Positions 1 to 7,964 of a stretch of 24,286 nt of DNA are shown here, piece by piece. This DNA is from an uncultured Bacilli bacterium. Its GTDB lineage: Bacteria > Bacillota_I > Bacilli_A > RF39 > UBA660. A program made the translations under genes and the position numbers. Position 1 is the first letter of the stretch. Every line of letters begins with the position of its first letter. The notes beneath the pieces were generated by a model. It worked only from the letters and a program-made list of their open reading frames with translations, did not search any database and was not told where the DNA came from. The stretch spans positions 1 to 24,286 of the forward strand of contig CAKPJN010000012.1 of the NCBI GenBank assembly GCA_934162665.1, written 5' to 3'.

Positions 1-3000
1 ACTGCTTCTTTTTTATATATTGCGTATAATGTTACATTTGATGTTCCCATCTTCAGACTACTCAATCCACTTGTTGCATTTTTATTTGTATTCCATCCTA
101 CAAATGTATAACCACTCTTAGTAGCAGTTGGTGTTAAATCAATTGCTGAGTTATAGTCGACCTTATCAGTAGTTTTAGTAACACTACTTCCACCATTAGT
201 TTGATAATCATACGTTACTGTATAACTATTTATATTTGCCTTAGCTACTAAATTATCATTACTAGATAATATATAATTATCTCCTGCATTACCAACCTTA
301 TCACTGTTAAGATACCAACCATCAACACTATATCCAGTCGAGGCTGTAATACTTGGTAAAGAAACATTGCAACTTGCACTTACATAGTTAGAACCATTAG
401 ATGTTTTATAACTCGTACATGTATTAACAGTAGAACCTATAGTATTTACTCCAATATCTTTAGTATAATTTACAGTCCAACTACCCCTATAGAAAGCATA
501 ATATCTAATACTAACACTAGCATTGTAATCAGTTACTAATTCTGTACTAGAAACATTTTTTGATACACCTTCAAAAGTAGCATTATTAATACCAACACTA
601 TCACTTACTGCTTTTGGTAATTCAAAAGTACAGCTACTATCTAAAGTATTATTATAAATCGTACAACTATTCTGAACAAAATCTTGTGAGATTCCATTAT
701 AGTAATAAAAATTAGCAGTTACTGTCTTTTTATATATCGCATAAAGTGTTATATCACCCGTACCCATAACTAAATTATTTAATTTGTCTGTTGCATCTTT
801 ATTTGTATTCCATCCTATAAATTCATACCCATCTTTAGTTGCCATTACACCCAAATCAATATTTTCTTTATAATTAACTGTATCAGTAGTTTTAGTTGAA
901 CTACTTCCTCCATTAGTCTTATAGTCATATGTTACAGTATAACTATTAGGAATTGCTTTTGCCGTTAATATAACATTTTTAGTTAATTGATAACTATCGC
1001 CAACATTTCCAACCTTTACATCATTAGAATCATACCATCCTAAAACTTTATAACCAGTTAAAACATTAATAGCTGGTAATTTAATAATACATCCACTTGC
1101 ATCAATAGCTTCACAACTTAAACCAGCACTACCAATACTATCTACATATTCATTTTTTGTAAAAGTTGCTGTAAATTTATTTATTGCGTCTACTAAAATT
1201 TTAGTATCAAACGAAGAAGGAATACTTGTATTATTACTTTGATCAATTAATGTAGATTCATCTATTTCTATAGATAAATTACCATATCCACTTAATCCAG
1301 ACAAAGTCAATGTATATTGATATCCATCATTAATTTCAGTTTTCTTACTTAATGTCTTAATAGTTGGTACAACTTCTTTATCGTCTAACTTAATTTTAAT
1401 ATTATTTTTATTTAAATAACTATTAACTACTCCACTACTATCAGTACCACTAAATTTAATAGTAACAGTATCACTATTATTTACCGTACCCTTATTATTA
1501 CTAGTAGTAACTTTATTTAATTCCCATTTAGGAGATGTTATATCTAAAGCCTTAGCATAATAAGTAACATCACTAGAAAGAGTAATCGAAGTACCTGGTT
1601 CAAAACCACTAGTAGCGTTAACATCAGTAGTCCAAAAAGCTGTATAACCTAATGGTGCTGTAATAGAAGGAAGAACAATATCACAACTATTACTTAAAGA
1701 ATTAATATATTTACAAGAAGCACTACTACTGCCAATACCTATAACATTATCTTTCATAAGGAAACTAGCAACATATTTAGAAACAGAAGATGAATCTAAT
1801 GAAAGTGTAATAATATATGGATCTTCTAAAGTACCTTTTCCATCAATTATATAAACATCTGAACTTAAATACATAGAAGGTTTAACAGCACTTATATCAG
1901 TAGGAGCTTTTTTAATAAGTTCTCCTGTACCACTTATAACATAATTCAAAGAATCACTAGTAGGTGTTAATGTCCAATAATCAATATTAGTTTCAAATTG
2001 TCCAGACATTAATTCACCATTACTAATTAAACCAACATTAGCAGTTACTTTGCTTTTTCCCACATTCCACTCTTTATTAACAATCATATTCTTATAGTCA
2101 TTATTTAAACTATTATACCAAACATTATTTAAATAATAACCAATATTACTGCTTGAACTTAGTGAAAACAAATTAGAATTAGTATCAAAATTACGACTAT
2201 TAATCGAATTAATTGCTACTATTTTAGTACTATCATCATAAGTATTAACTATACGATAAATATTATTATCAAACTTAACATACTCACCACTAATTCTTGT
2301 ATTCAATTTATCTTTGTTAACTACTGAAGAATCTCCTAATAAAACATAAGGATCAGTAGCGGTACCTGTACCAGATTTAACGTTAACACTTGATTTTAAA
2401 ACAATGCTAGGTCTAACACCATAATCGCCTGTAGAAACAATACTATTATTTCCGACTTCATCAATAACATTATTATTTTGTACCCACCATTTTAAACCAT
2501 TATTTAAATATCCATTACTTTTTGATATATTTTGATATGTTTTTGTATATGTATCTAAATCAAGTAAACCAACAGTACCAATTTGAGAATTACCCCAATC
2601 AACATTCTCTTTAACGAAATTTTTATAATTATATAAAGTATTTAAAAATCCATTTTCTCTATTATCATTTAACCATGTTAAAGTATTTGAATATTTTAGT
2701 GTAGATATATTCCATTGTGATACCAAAACAACACTATTATCTGAAGTGTTTTTAGAAACTGCTCTCCAAAGTTTACCACTATACCAAACATAGTTATTAG
2801 GATTAGTACCTGTTACATAAACAACCCCAGAATTACTAGTATCTAAATTACCACTATTACCAATATTAGAGTTATTAAATACTTTATCTGATAACCTATT
2901 AGTCTCTTGTAATCCTTCTACTCTAATCTGAGTTGAAAACACTTTATTTTGTGCCTCATTAGGCGTATTAACATCTAACCAAACCTTAAGCTTATATGTA

Positions 3001-3455
3001 TATGTCTCACCTGGTTTTATTACACCTGTATCTAAAACTCTATTAGGATTAATCCCAGTCTGACTTAATAACTGTGTAGAAATAACTTTTCCATCTTTTT
3101 CTAAGCTATACTTAACATAATTATCTGTTAATCTTTCTTCCCCAGCTGAAAGTTCTACATCATCCAAATATACTTTATACTCACTATTTATATTTCCATC
3201 GTTTGTAACAGTAAAAGTATATGGACTATACTTAAGTCCTATTTCATCAGTAACTGGTTCTGCATTATTAATACTAATCCCTTTAGCAGAACTATCATCT
3301 AATTTTAAAGACAATTTCGCAACAGTTATAGTATTTACTTTCGTAGTAGTTAAAGTTAATGACAAAAATGCATAACTAGAGCCTATTAAAAGTATTAAAA
3401 TAGGCAACAAAAAAATTAATCGCTTTTTATAATTGTAAAAAATGTTTTTTTTCAT
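1..3455 (-). CDS. Large secreted surface protein with InlB-type repeats, 3' end outside window
   Basis: The frame is open for 1,151 codons from an ATG at 3455 to the left edge, so the C-terminus and any cell-wall anchor are unseen. Residues 1-30 are a signal peptide or membrane anchor: a Lys-rich start, then a Leu/Ile-rich segment ending near SSYAF. The next stretch (SLTLTTTKVNTITVAKL) resembles the start of TasA/camelysin-type secreted proteins. Residues about 215-370 and 385-545 are two tandem modules that both end in a (R/K)PS(I/M)(V/Y)L...G.GT..DPY signature, like DUF6273-type modules of Firmicutes surface proteins. After Ig-like stretches come at least two Listeria-Bacteroides (Flg_new/InlB B) repeats, about 837-907 and 1073-1147, with GY.F.GWNTN..A and TLYAIYKK. 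Between them are units with paired Cys and a LP.I motif. Role in adhesion or surface display is inferred. The start has only a weak SD (GGTG). Confidence 0.88.
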   Translation of the reverse strand, partial: MKKNIFYNYKKRLIFLLPILILLIGSSYAFLSLTLTTTKVNTITVAKLSLKLDDSSAKGISINNAEPVTDEIGLKYSPYTFTVTNDGNINSEYKVYLDDVELSAGEERLTDNYVKYSLEKDGKVISTQLLSQTGINPNRVLDTGVIKPGETYTYKLKVWLDVNTPNEAQNKVFSTQIRVEGLQETNRLSDKVFNNSNIGNSGNLDTSNSGVVYVTGTNPNNYVWYSGKLWRAVSKNTSDNSVVLVSQWNISTLKYSNTLTWLNDNRENGFLNTLYNYKNFVKENVDWGNSQIGTVGLLDLDTYTKTYQNISKSNGYLNNGLKWWVQNNNVIDEVGNNSIVSTGDYGVRPSIVLKSSVNVKSGTGTATDPYVLLGDSSVVNKDKLNTRISGEYVKFDNNIYRIVNTYDDSTKIVAINSINSRNFDTNSNLFSLSSSSNIGYYLNNVWYNSLNNDYKNMIVNKEWNVGKSKVTANVGLISNGELMSGQFETNIDYWTLTPTSDSLNYVISGTGELIKKAPTDISAVKPSMYLSSDVYIIDGKGTLEDPYIITLSLDSSSVSKYVASFLMKDNVIGIGSSSASCKYINSLSNSCDIVLPSITAPLGYTAFWTTDVNATSGFEPGTSITLSSDVTYYAKALDITSPKWELNKVTTSNNKGTVNNSDTVTIKFSGTDSSGVVNSYLNKNNIKIKLDDKEVVPTIKTLSKKTEINDGYQYTLTLSGLSGYGNLSIEIDESTLIDQSNNTSIPSSFDTKILVDAINKFTATFTKNEYVDSIGSAGLSCEAIDASGCIIKLPAINVLTGYKVLGWYDSNDVKVGNVGDSYQLTKNVILTAKAIPNSYTVTYDYKTNGGSSSTKTTDTVNYKENIDLGVMATKDGYEFIGWNTNKDATDKLNNLVMGTGDITLYAIYKKTVTANFYYYNGISQDFVQNSCTIYNNTLDSSCTFELPKAVSDSVGINNATFEGVSKNVSSTELVTDYNASVSIRYYAFYRGSWTVNYTKDIGVNTIGSTVNTCTSYKTSNGSNYVSASCNVSLPSITASTGYSVDGWYLNSDKVGNAGDNYILSSNDNLVAKANINSYTVTYDYQTNGGSSVTKTTDKVDYNSAIDLTPTATKSGYTFVGWNTNKNATSGLSSLKMGTSNVTLYAIYKKEA
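10..237 (-). repeat. InlB/Flg_new repeat copy 2 (coding)
   Basis: This is DNA-level repetition inside the surface-protein gene. It aligns with 730-949 over the whole unit, sharing blocks such as tttgtattccatcctac/t and a tnactgtataactatt tail. The protein unit starts YTVTYDYQTNGGSS and ends TLYAIYKK. Third-base differences show the copies are diverging under protein selection. Confidence 0.75.
730..949 (-). repeat. InlB/Flg_new repeat copy 1 (coding)
   Basis: Partner of the repeat at 10-237. The protein unit starts YTVTYDYKTNGGSS, contains GYEFIGWNTNKDAT and ends TLYAIYKK. It is separated from the next copy by a region with Cys-containing units. Confidence 0.75.
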
Positions 3456-3502
3456 ATATTACACCAACTTAATCTAGACCTTTACCAATTTTATATACTA
3501 TT

Positions 3503-3531
3503 ATTATAATATATAAATAACTTTATTTCAA
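3503..3531 (-). promoter_or_regulatory. Promoter of the large surface protein
   Basis: Read on the minus strand: TTGAAA (3531-3526), a 17-nt spacer, then a perfect TATAAT (3508-3503). The predicted transcript starts about 40 nt before the ATG at 3455, so the surface protein is probably transcribed on its own and not from the upstream operon. Confidence 0.65.
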
Positions 3532-3546
3532 CAAATATCAAAGAAA

Positions 3547-3572
3547 AAAAGAAAAACTATTATTTTTCTTTT
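3547..3572 (-). terminator. Weak A/T-rich terminator after the O-methyltransferase gene
   Basis: On the minus strand, AAAAGAAAAA and TTTTTCTTTT form a perfect 10-bp stem around a 6-nt loop that contains the stop codon, followed by a T-rich run. The stem is almost all A-T, so its strength is doubtful. Confidence 0.4.
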
Positions 3573-4162
3573 GTACTAACTGCGATTCCATCACCCACAT
3601 CATAAAATCTTGTTTTATAGTGAGAATTTTCCTCTAAAAAATCTTTATATTCTTTAACTTTTCTAACCAATCCTTTTAGATTTTTACTTTGAATATCATC
3701 AATATTTTTTTCTACTAATCCATGAAAATTCATATTATCAGTAATTATAGCTCCATTAGGTTTTAAATTCTTCTCAAATATTTCAAAAAACTTTTGATTT
3801 TGTGCTTTTGCGGCATCTATAAAAATCAAATCAAATTTATCTTCTAATTTAACATCAAGTGCATCATGATAAATTAAAGTAATTCTATCTTCTAATTTTA
3901 ACTTTTTTATATTTTTAAGTGCTTCAAAATATCTTTTTTCATCTCTCTCAATAGTAGTAACGACTACATTAGGGTTACAAAGACACATCATAATAGAAGA
4001 ATACCCTATTGCTGTCCCAATTTCTAAAACACTTTTAACTTGATTCTTAATAATAAAATTTGTTAAAAAATTAATTCCTTCATCCATCATAATAGGTACA
4101 TTATTCCTATCTGCATATTCTCTCATTTCTTTAATTGTAGAATAATAATTATTATCTACCAT
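3560..4162 (-). CDS. yrrM: SAM-dependent O-methyltransferase, YrrM family
   Basis: A 200-aa class I SAM-dependent methyltransferase of the O-methyltransferase family 3 (catechol-OMT-like) type. The SAM-binding motif I is VLEIGTAIGYSS, and the metal/active-site region carries DLIFIDAAKAQ and an ITDNMNFHG segment. In Bacillus the homologue sits beside mltG, as it does here; the substrate in vivo is unproven (tRNA wobble-uridine modification has been proposed for relatives). I use the ATG at 4162 because AAAGGTGA lies 6 nt upstream. A TTG at 4168 would sit on top of that SD. The start overlaps the mltG stop by 7 nt, which implies translational coupling at the end of the operon. Confidence 0.9.
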   Translation of the reverse strand: MVDNNYYSTIKEMREYADRNNVPIMMDEGINFLTNFIIKNQVKSVLEIGTAIGYSSIMMCLCNPNVVVTTIERDEKRYFEALKNIKKLKLEDRITLIYHDALDVKLEDKFDLIFIDAAKAQNQKFFEIFEKNLKPNGAIITDNMNFHGLVEKNIDDIQSKNLKGLVRKVKEYKDFLEENSHYKTRFYDVGDGIAVSTKEK

Positions 4163-5223
4163 ATCCAATCACCTTTATCTTTAATTTCTTGTACAAGAGC
4201 TTCATGCTCTTTCAATGTTCTTGAATAAAAAATTTCTTTATTCTTATCTGCTACAAAATATAAATAATTATTATCAGTAGGATTAATACTAGCTTCTATT
4301 GAAGACATACTAGGATTACAAATCGGTCCAATAGGCATCTTACCTTCCATGTTAGCTCCACGTGTATTATAAGGATTAACAGTCGCAAACTGTTTAGTAG
4401 TCAAATCACTAGTCATAGGATACTGTAATGCATAATAAGTAGTTACATCACTTCCTATATTCATCTTACTTTTTAATCTATTATTAAATACTCCAACAAT
4501 CATTTTTCTATTTTTAGTATTTGTTCCCTCTAACTCCACAATAGATGCCATTGTAATATAATAATGAATATTATCAGTAATCTTATCTTTATATTTAGTT
4601 AATTCTTTATCAGTTTGATCAAGCATAACCTTAACAATATCTTTAACAGAAACATCTTTATCCTTAAATTGATAAGTATTAGGAGCTAAATAACCCTCTA
4701 AAGGATAATAAATATTAGAATCTAAAATATCATCGGTTAAAAACCAGTATTTATTAATCAAAGTATTTAAATATTCTTTATCATTACATACATCTATTAC
4801 CTGTTCATAAGTATTATTTGTCTTACTCGCAATTTCTTTAGCGTAATCAGTTAATCTCATACCCTCTTTAAAAGTAATAGTAACAACGTTTTCATTATAA
4901 TTATTTCCATTAGTTAAAATATTAACTATCTTAGATAACTCCATACTTTTTCTAAGAGTATAAACAGATGCCTTTAAAGAATTTTTACTATTTAATTTAA
5001 CATAAACACTAAAAAACAATTCATTTCGTATTAAATTTTTCTCTTTCAATATTTTACCAATATTTTTAGTACTAGTACCACTAGGAATAACAACTTCAAT
5101 ATCTGTATTATTACTAGAATCCACCGGACCACTTAAATACATATATACACATGATAACATTATTAATAAAAATCCTAAAACTACTAAAATTATAAAAAGT
5201 GGTTTTGGTCGTCTCTTAATCAT
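4156..5223 (-). CDS. mltG: Endolytic murein transglycosylase MltG
   Basis: A 355-aa YceG/MltG-like lytic transglycosylase that cleaves nascent glycan strands at the membrane. Residues about 8-32 are one transmembrane anchor after a short basic cytoplasmic end (MIKRRPK). The extracellular part has a LysM-like region (about 40-110: VVIPSGTSTKNIGKIL) and the catalytic YceG domain. The catalytic Glu lies in MASIVE (about Glu230). The motifs LEGYLAPNTYQF and MPIGPICNPS are typical of the family. The start is the ATG at 5223 with GGGAGGAG about 8 nt upstream; the frame extends further to a TTG at 5241 that precedes the SD and is not used. Sits between the DUF1292 gene and yrrM, the same order as in Bacillus. 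Confidence 0.95.
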   Translation of the reverse strand: MIKRRPKPLFIILVVLGFLLIMLSCVYMYLSGPVDSSNNTDIEVVIPSGTSTKNIGKILKEKNLIRNELFFSVYVKLNSKNSLKASVYTLRKSMELSKIVNILTNGNNYNENVVTITFKEGMRLTDYAKEIASKTNNTYEQVIDVCNDKEYLNTLINKYWFLTDDILDSNIYYPLEGYLAPNTYQFKDKDVSVKDIVKVMLDQTDKELTKYKDKITDNIHYYITMASIVELEGTNTKNRKMIVGVFNNRLKSKMNIGSDVTTYYALQYPMTSDLTTKQFATVNPYNTRGANMEGKMPIGPICNPSMSSIEASINPTDNNYLYFVADKNKEIFYSRTLKEHEALVQEIKDKGDWIW

Positions 5224-5252
5224 CTGCACTACTCCTCCCAAAAAATAAAGAG

Positions 5253-5552
5253 CTATTGCTCATTATTATCATTATCTTGATTAGCTTTCTTTCTTACTTC
5301 TTCTTGTAATGTTCCCAAGATAGTTTCAATAACTTTCCACTCTTTTTCAGACTCTATTGCCTCTAACTTACTATTAACATCATCTGGATCATATGTTGAA
5401 GCATAAACTTGAATATTTCCAGCTTCATCTTTAGTATTATCAGTATAAACTATATAACTTTTATTAGTTTCTTCACTATCAAAAGTAAATAAAACATCAT
5501 AAAATATTTCATTTCCATTCTCATCTATCATCGAAAAAGTATTTTTTTTCAT
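5253..5552 (-). CDS. yrzB: DUF1292 family protein, YrzB-like
   Basis: A 99-aa acidic cytoplasmic protein. The N-terminus reads FSMIDENGNEIFYDVLFTF, followed by a segment with SYIVYTDN and IQVYASTYDPD, which is the DUF1292 pattern. The C-terminus is charged and probably disordered. The family's biochemical function is unknown, but it is fixed next to ruvX in Bacilli, as here, with a 2-nt gap after the ruvX stop. The SD AGGAGA lies within the end of ruvX, so the two genes are probably co-translated. Confidence 0.85.
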   Translation of the reverse strand: MKKNTFSMIDENGNEIFYDVLFTFDSEETNKSYIVYTDNTKDEAGNIQVYASTYDPDDVNSKLEAIESEKEWKVIETILGTLQEEVRKKANQDNDNNEQ

Positions 5553-5554
5553 AA

Positions 5555-5965
5555 TTATCTCCTATCTAAATATGATTGTAATATAATAGTTGCTGCTAAA
5601 GAGTCAACTACTTTTTTTCTATTTTTTCTTGAAGTATTTCCTTTAATTAATATATCTGTTGCTTCCTTAGTTGTAAGTCTCTCATCCTGTAAATAAACAG
5701 GAATATCTAAAATAGACTCTAATTCTTGTTTAAATTTTAAACTAAGTTCACCTTTTGGCCCAACAGTATTATTCATATTTTTAGGAAACCCTAAAACAAT
5801 AGCTTCTATCTTAAGTTCTAAAACAAGCTTTTTAACTTCTTCTAAAAGATATGAATAATCCTCATTATGTCTAATTGTTTTCAAACTAGAAGCAATAATC
5901 CCAGTATTATCACTGACAGAAATCCCCAGTGTTCTACTACCTAAATCTAATCCTAAATACTTCAT
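5555..5965 (-). CDS. ruvX: RuvX/YqgF family putative pre-16S rRNA nuclease
   Basis: A 136-aa RNase H-fold protein of the YqgF/RuvX family, the usual length. It begins MKYLGLDLGSRTLGISVSD, where the early Asp of GLDLG is an expected metal ligand. AIVLGFPKNM matches the conserved GxP strand, and LQDERLTTKEA is the conserved DERL(T/S)T motif with a catalytic acid. The C-terminal VVDSLAATIILQSYLD supplies the last acidic residue. The E. coli homologue processes 16S rRNA 5' ends. The ATG directly follows the ireB stop with AAAGGG as SD. Confidence 0.93.
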   Translation of the reverse strand: MKYLGLDLGSRTLGISVSDNTGIIASSLKTIRHNEDYSYLLEEVKKLVLELKIEAIVLGFPKNMNNTVGPKGELSLKFKQELESILDIPVYLQDERLTTKEATDILIKGNTSRKNRKKVVDSLAATIILQSYLDRR

Positions 5966-6217
5966 CTATTTACCCTTTTGAAAGTCTTTAAGTAACACTT
6001 CAACAATCTTTTCTCTATCAATTTCTTGGATTTTACTGCGTGCATTCTTATAACTTGAAATATAACCAGGATCTCCACTAATTAAATAACCAACTATTTG
6101 ATTATTTGGATTATATCCTCGCTCCTCTAATGCATCATAAACTTCTTTTAAAGTAACCCTAATAAGTTGAGTATCAATATCCCTAATACTAAACAAACTA
6201 GTTTTTTCTTGTGACAT
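5966..6217 (-). CDS. ireB: IreB/ReoM family regulatory phosphoprotein
   Basis: An 83-aa DUF965 protein, full family length. Thr6 in MSQEKTSLF corresponds to the N-terminal threonine phosphorylated by the PASTA kinase in the Listeria homologue ReoM; in Enterococcus IreB is likewise the kinase target linked to cephalosporin resistance. In Listeria ReoM controls ClpCP degradation of MurA, so the protein tunes peptidoglycan precursor synthesis. Other family motifs seen: RVTLKEVYDALEERGYNP, QIVGYLISGDPGYI and the KIVEVLLKDF tail. First gene of the operon ireB-ruvX-yrzB-mltG-yrrM. SD GAGGTGAT. Neither the kinase nor alaS, the usual upstream neighbour in Bacillus, is in the window. Confidence 0.93.
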   Translation of the reverse strand: MSQEKTSLFSIRDIDTQLIRVTLKEVYDALEERGYNPNNQIVGYLISGDPGYISSYKNARSKIQEIDREKIVEVLLKDFQKGK

Positions 6218-6239
6218 AATATCACCTCACTATATTAAT

Positions 6240-6268
6240 ATGATAACATTTTTTATAAATAAATACAA
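6240..6268 (-). promoter_or_regulatory. Candidate promoter of the ireB operon
   Basis: Minus strand: TTGTAT (6268-6263), 17-nt spacer, TATCAT (6245-6240), about 20 nt upstream of the ireB SD. The same TTGTAT -35 form recurs at two other promoters in the window (10307-10335, 12498-12526). Confidence 0.45.
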
Positions 6269-6283
6269 TATTATTATATACAA

Positions 6284-7435
6284 CTACACTGCATAAACAA
6301 ACGCCATATAAATAATAAATGATAAGAAGATTCCTGTAATAATCCATCCATTGATCTTTTCAAAATTACTACTTTTATCTTTTACTCCCAAAGCAATAGT
6401 AATCAAAGTACCACCAATTAATCCACCTATATGAGCAAAATTGTCAACACCAGGAGTAATAAAACCTAACATTAAGTTAAAGAAAATTAAAGGTATAATT
6501 TGACTTTTTACTATATTTCCTAAATATACACGATAATGATATCCAAAATAACAAAGTGAACCCATTAAACCAAATATTGCACCACTTGCACCAATTGATG
6601 CAGCATTTCCACCAAATATCATAGAAAACAAAGATCCGCAAATACCACTAAACAAGTAAATAATTAAAAATTTAAACTTACCTAATAAACTTTCCACTTG
6701 TGCTCCGATCAAATATAAAGCATAACAGTTAAATAATAAGTGAAAAAATCCTCCATGTAAAAACATACCTGTTACTAATCTATAATATTCTCCCCCCCTA
6801 ATATAAGGAGCATAAACACAAAATTTATTAATAATATAATTATATACACCAAATAATAAAGGAATAAAATATAAAACAACACATAAAGTCATAATTATAT
6901 AAGTAAACATAGGAAACTTACTTTTAAATAATTTTTCCATCCTAGAAGCATCCCTTTTATTATGTTCATTAATATCATTAGTAATTTTAACAAACAATTC
7001 CATTCCATCTTCTTTATATTCTAATTTATGAGATAAATCCGGAAAAACTTTCTTTAACATATCATTCTTTATTAAATCATCACAATCATTAACCTTAACA
7101 CAATAGATATCTTTATATAAATTAAAGTCTCTTGAAACATTATCTCCTAAATCTAAGAACAAGCTTAAACTATTAATTGAAAATGATAATGTCTTTTTCT
7201 TTATCTTTTTCATAATTCTACGTGTTTTAAATATATCAAAATCAAATTGCTCATCATTATGAATATAATTAGATACAATTCTAACCACCTTATAATCTTC
7301 ATCTAAATTTTCTAACCAAATTTCATTATCTACTCCCTGAATAATAACAGGATCATAATTCTTTTCAGTAATAAAATAATGAAGTAATTTCATAACAATT
7401 ACATTTTTATCATCTAAAACTATATTTGAATTCAT
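6284..7435 (-). CDS. Rhomboid family intramembrane serine protease
   Basis: 383 aa. The N-terminal ~175 residues are a soluble, mixed alpha/beta domain of the kind found in Bacillus YqgP/GluP; it includes VIIQGVDNEIWLENL. The C-terminal membrane domain has about seven hydrophobic segments. The nucleophile is in GASGAIFG (about Ser284) and the partner His in FAHIGG (about His335). The loop-1 motif GGEYYRLVTGMFLHGG and the HLLFN segment are typical. Unlike B. subtilis GluP there is no TPR tail. It would cleave membrane proteins near their TM segments; the substrate is unknown. The ATG at 7435 follows GGAGGA at good spacing; an upstream TTG at 7450 runs through the SD. Confidence 0.93.
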   Translation of the reverse strand: MNSNIVLDDKNVIVMKLLHYFITEKNYDPVIIQGVDNEIWLENLDEDYKVVRIVSNYIHNDEQFDFDIFKTRRIMKKIKKKTLSFSINSLSLFLDLGDNVSRDFNLYKDIYCVKVNDCDDLIKNDMLKKVFPDLSHKLEYKEDGMELFVKITNDINEHNKRDASRMEKLFKSKFPMFTYIIMTLCVVLYFIPLLFGVYNYIINKFCVYAPYIRGGEYYRLVTGMFLHGGFFHLLFNCYALYLIGAQVESLLGKFKFLIIYLFSGICGSLFSMIFGGNAASIGASGAIFGLMGSLCYFGYHYRVYLGNIVKSQIIPLIFFNLMLGFITPGVDNFAHIGGLIGGTLITIALGVKDKSSNFEKINGWIITGIFLSFIIYMAFVYAV

Positions 7436-7464
7436 AAAAATTTCCTCCAAATCACAATAATATT

Positions 7465-7470
7465 ATTATA
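7465..7470 (-). promoter_or_regulatory. Possible -10 element of the rhomboid gene
   Basis: A perfect TATAAT on the minus strand, about 30 nt upstream of the rhomboid ATG. No convincing -35 is seen at 16-18 nt. The gap to tspO is only about 70 nt, so divergent promoters must overlap here. Confidence 0.3.
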
Positions 7471-7505
7471 CACTATAACATAAAATAAGAAAAGAGGTGA
7501 AGTTT

Positions 7506-7964
7506 TTGAAAAAAATACTAATTTTCATCATATGCTTAATTCCCTGGTACTTATCTTCTTTTATAAAAGTAGACTACAATTACTATAATAGTCTAAGTCT
7601 ACCCTTTTTTATACCACCACCTATATTCTTTCCTATTATTTGGACAATAACATATATTTCTATCGCAATAAGTATCTATTTAATAGTAACAGAAATAAAT
7701 ATAAAAGATATACCAAAATCATATAAACTAACTTTACTAATAAACTATCTAGCAAATCAATCATTTCAAGTTACTTTTTTTCTGCTAAAAAACCTATTTC
7801 TAGGATTTGTCTCATCATTAATAACTTTTATATCAGTACTATTTCTATATCAAGAAACTTCATATTTAAAAGAAAAAAGTACAAAGTTTCTTGATCTATA
7901 TGTACTCTTATCATTATTCGCAACAATTCTATCACTAACTATATATGTTTTAAATACTCGTTAG
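7506..7964 (+). CDS. tspO: TspO/MBR family membrane protein
   Basis: About 152 aa with five hydrophobic helices, the TspO (tryptophan-rich sensory/translocator protein) architecture. The conserved loop and second helix read PPPIFFPIIWTITYISIAIS, matching the family PP..FP.(V/I)WT.LY signature. Further helices include NQSFQVTFFLLKN. Family members bind porphyrins or cholesterol-like ligands; the role here is unknown. Several family Trp positions in the later helices are not Trp, so this copy is divergent. The likely start is the TTG at 7506, 5-6 nt after AAAGAGGTGA. A GTG at 7497 lies inside the SD. It is one of the few plus-strand genes and its 3' end overlaps the convergent histidine kinase gene by 26 nt. 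Confidence 0.8.
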   Translation: MKKILIFIICLIPWYLSSFIKVDYNYYNSLSLPFFIPPPIFFPIIWTITYISIAISIYLIVTEINIKDIPKSYKLTLLINYLANQSFQVTFFLLKNLFLGFVSSLITFISVLFLYQETSYLKEKSTKFLDLYVLLSLFATILSLTIYVLNTR

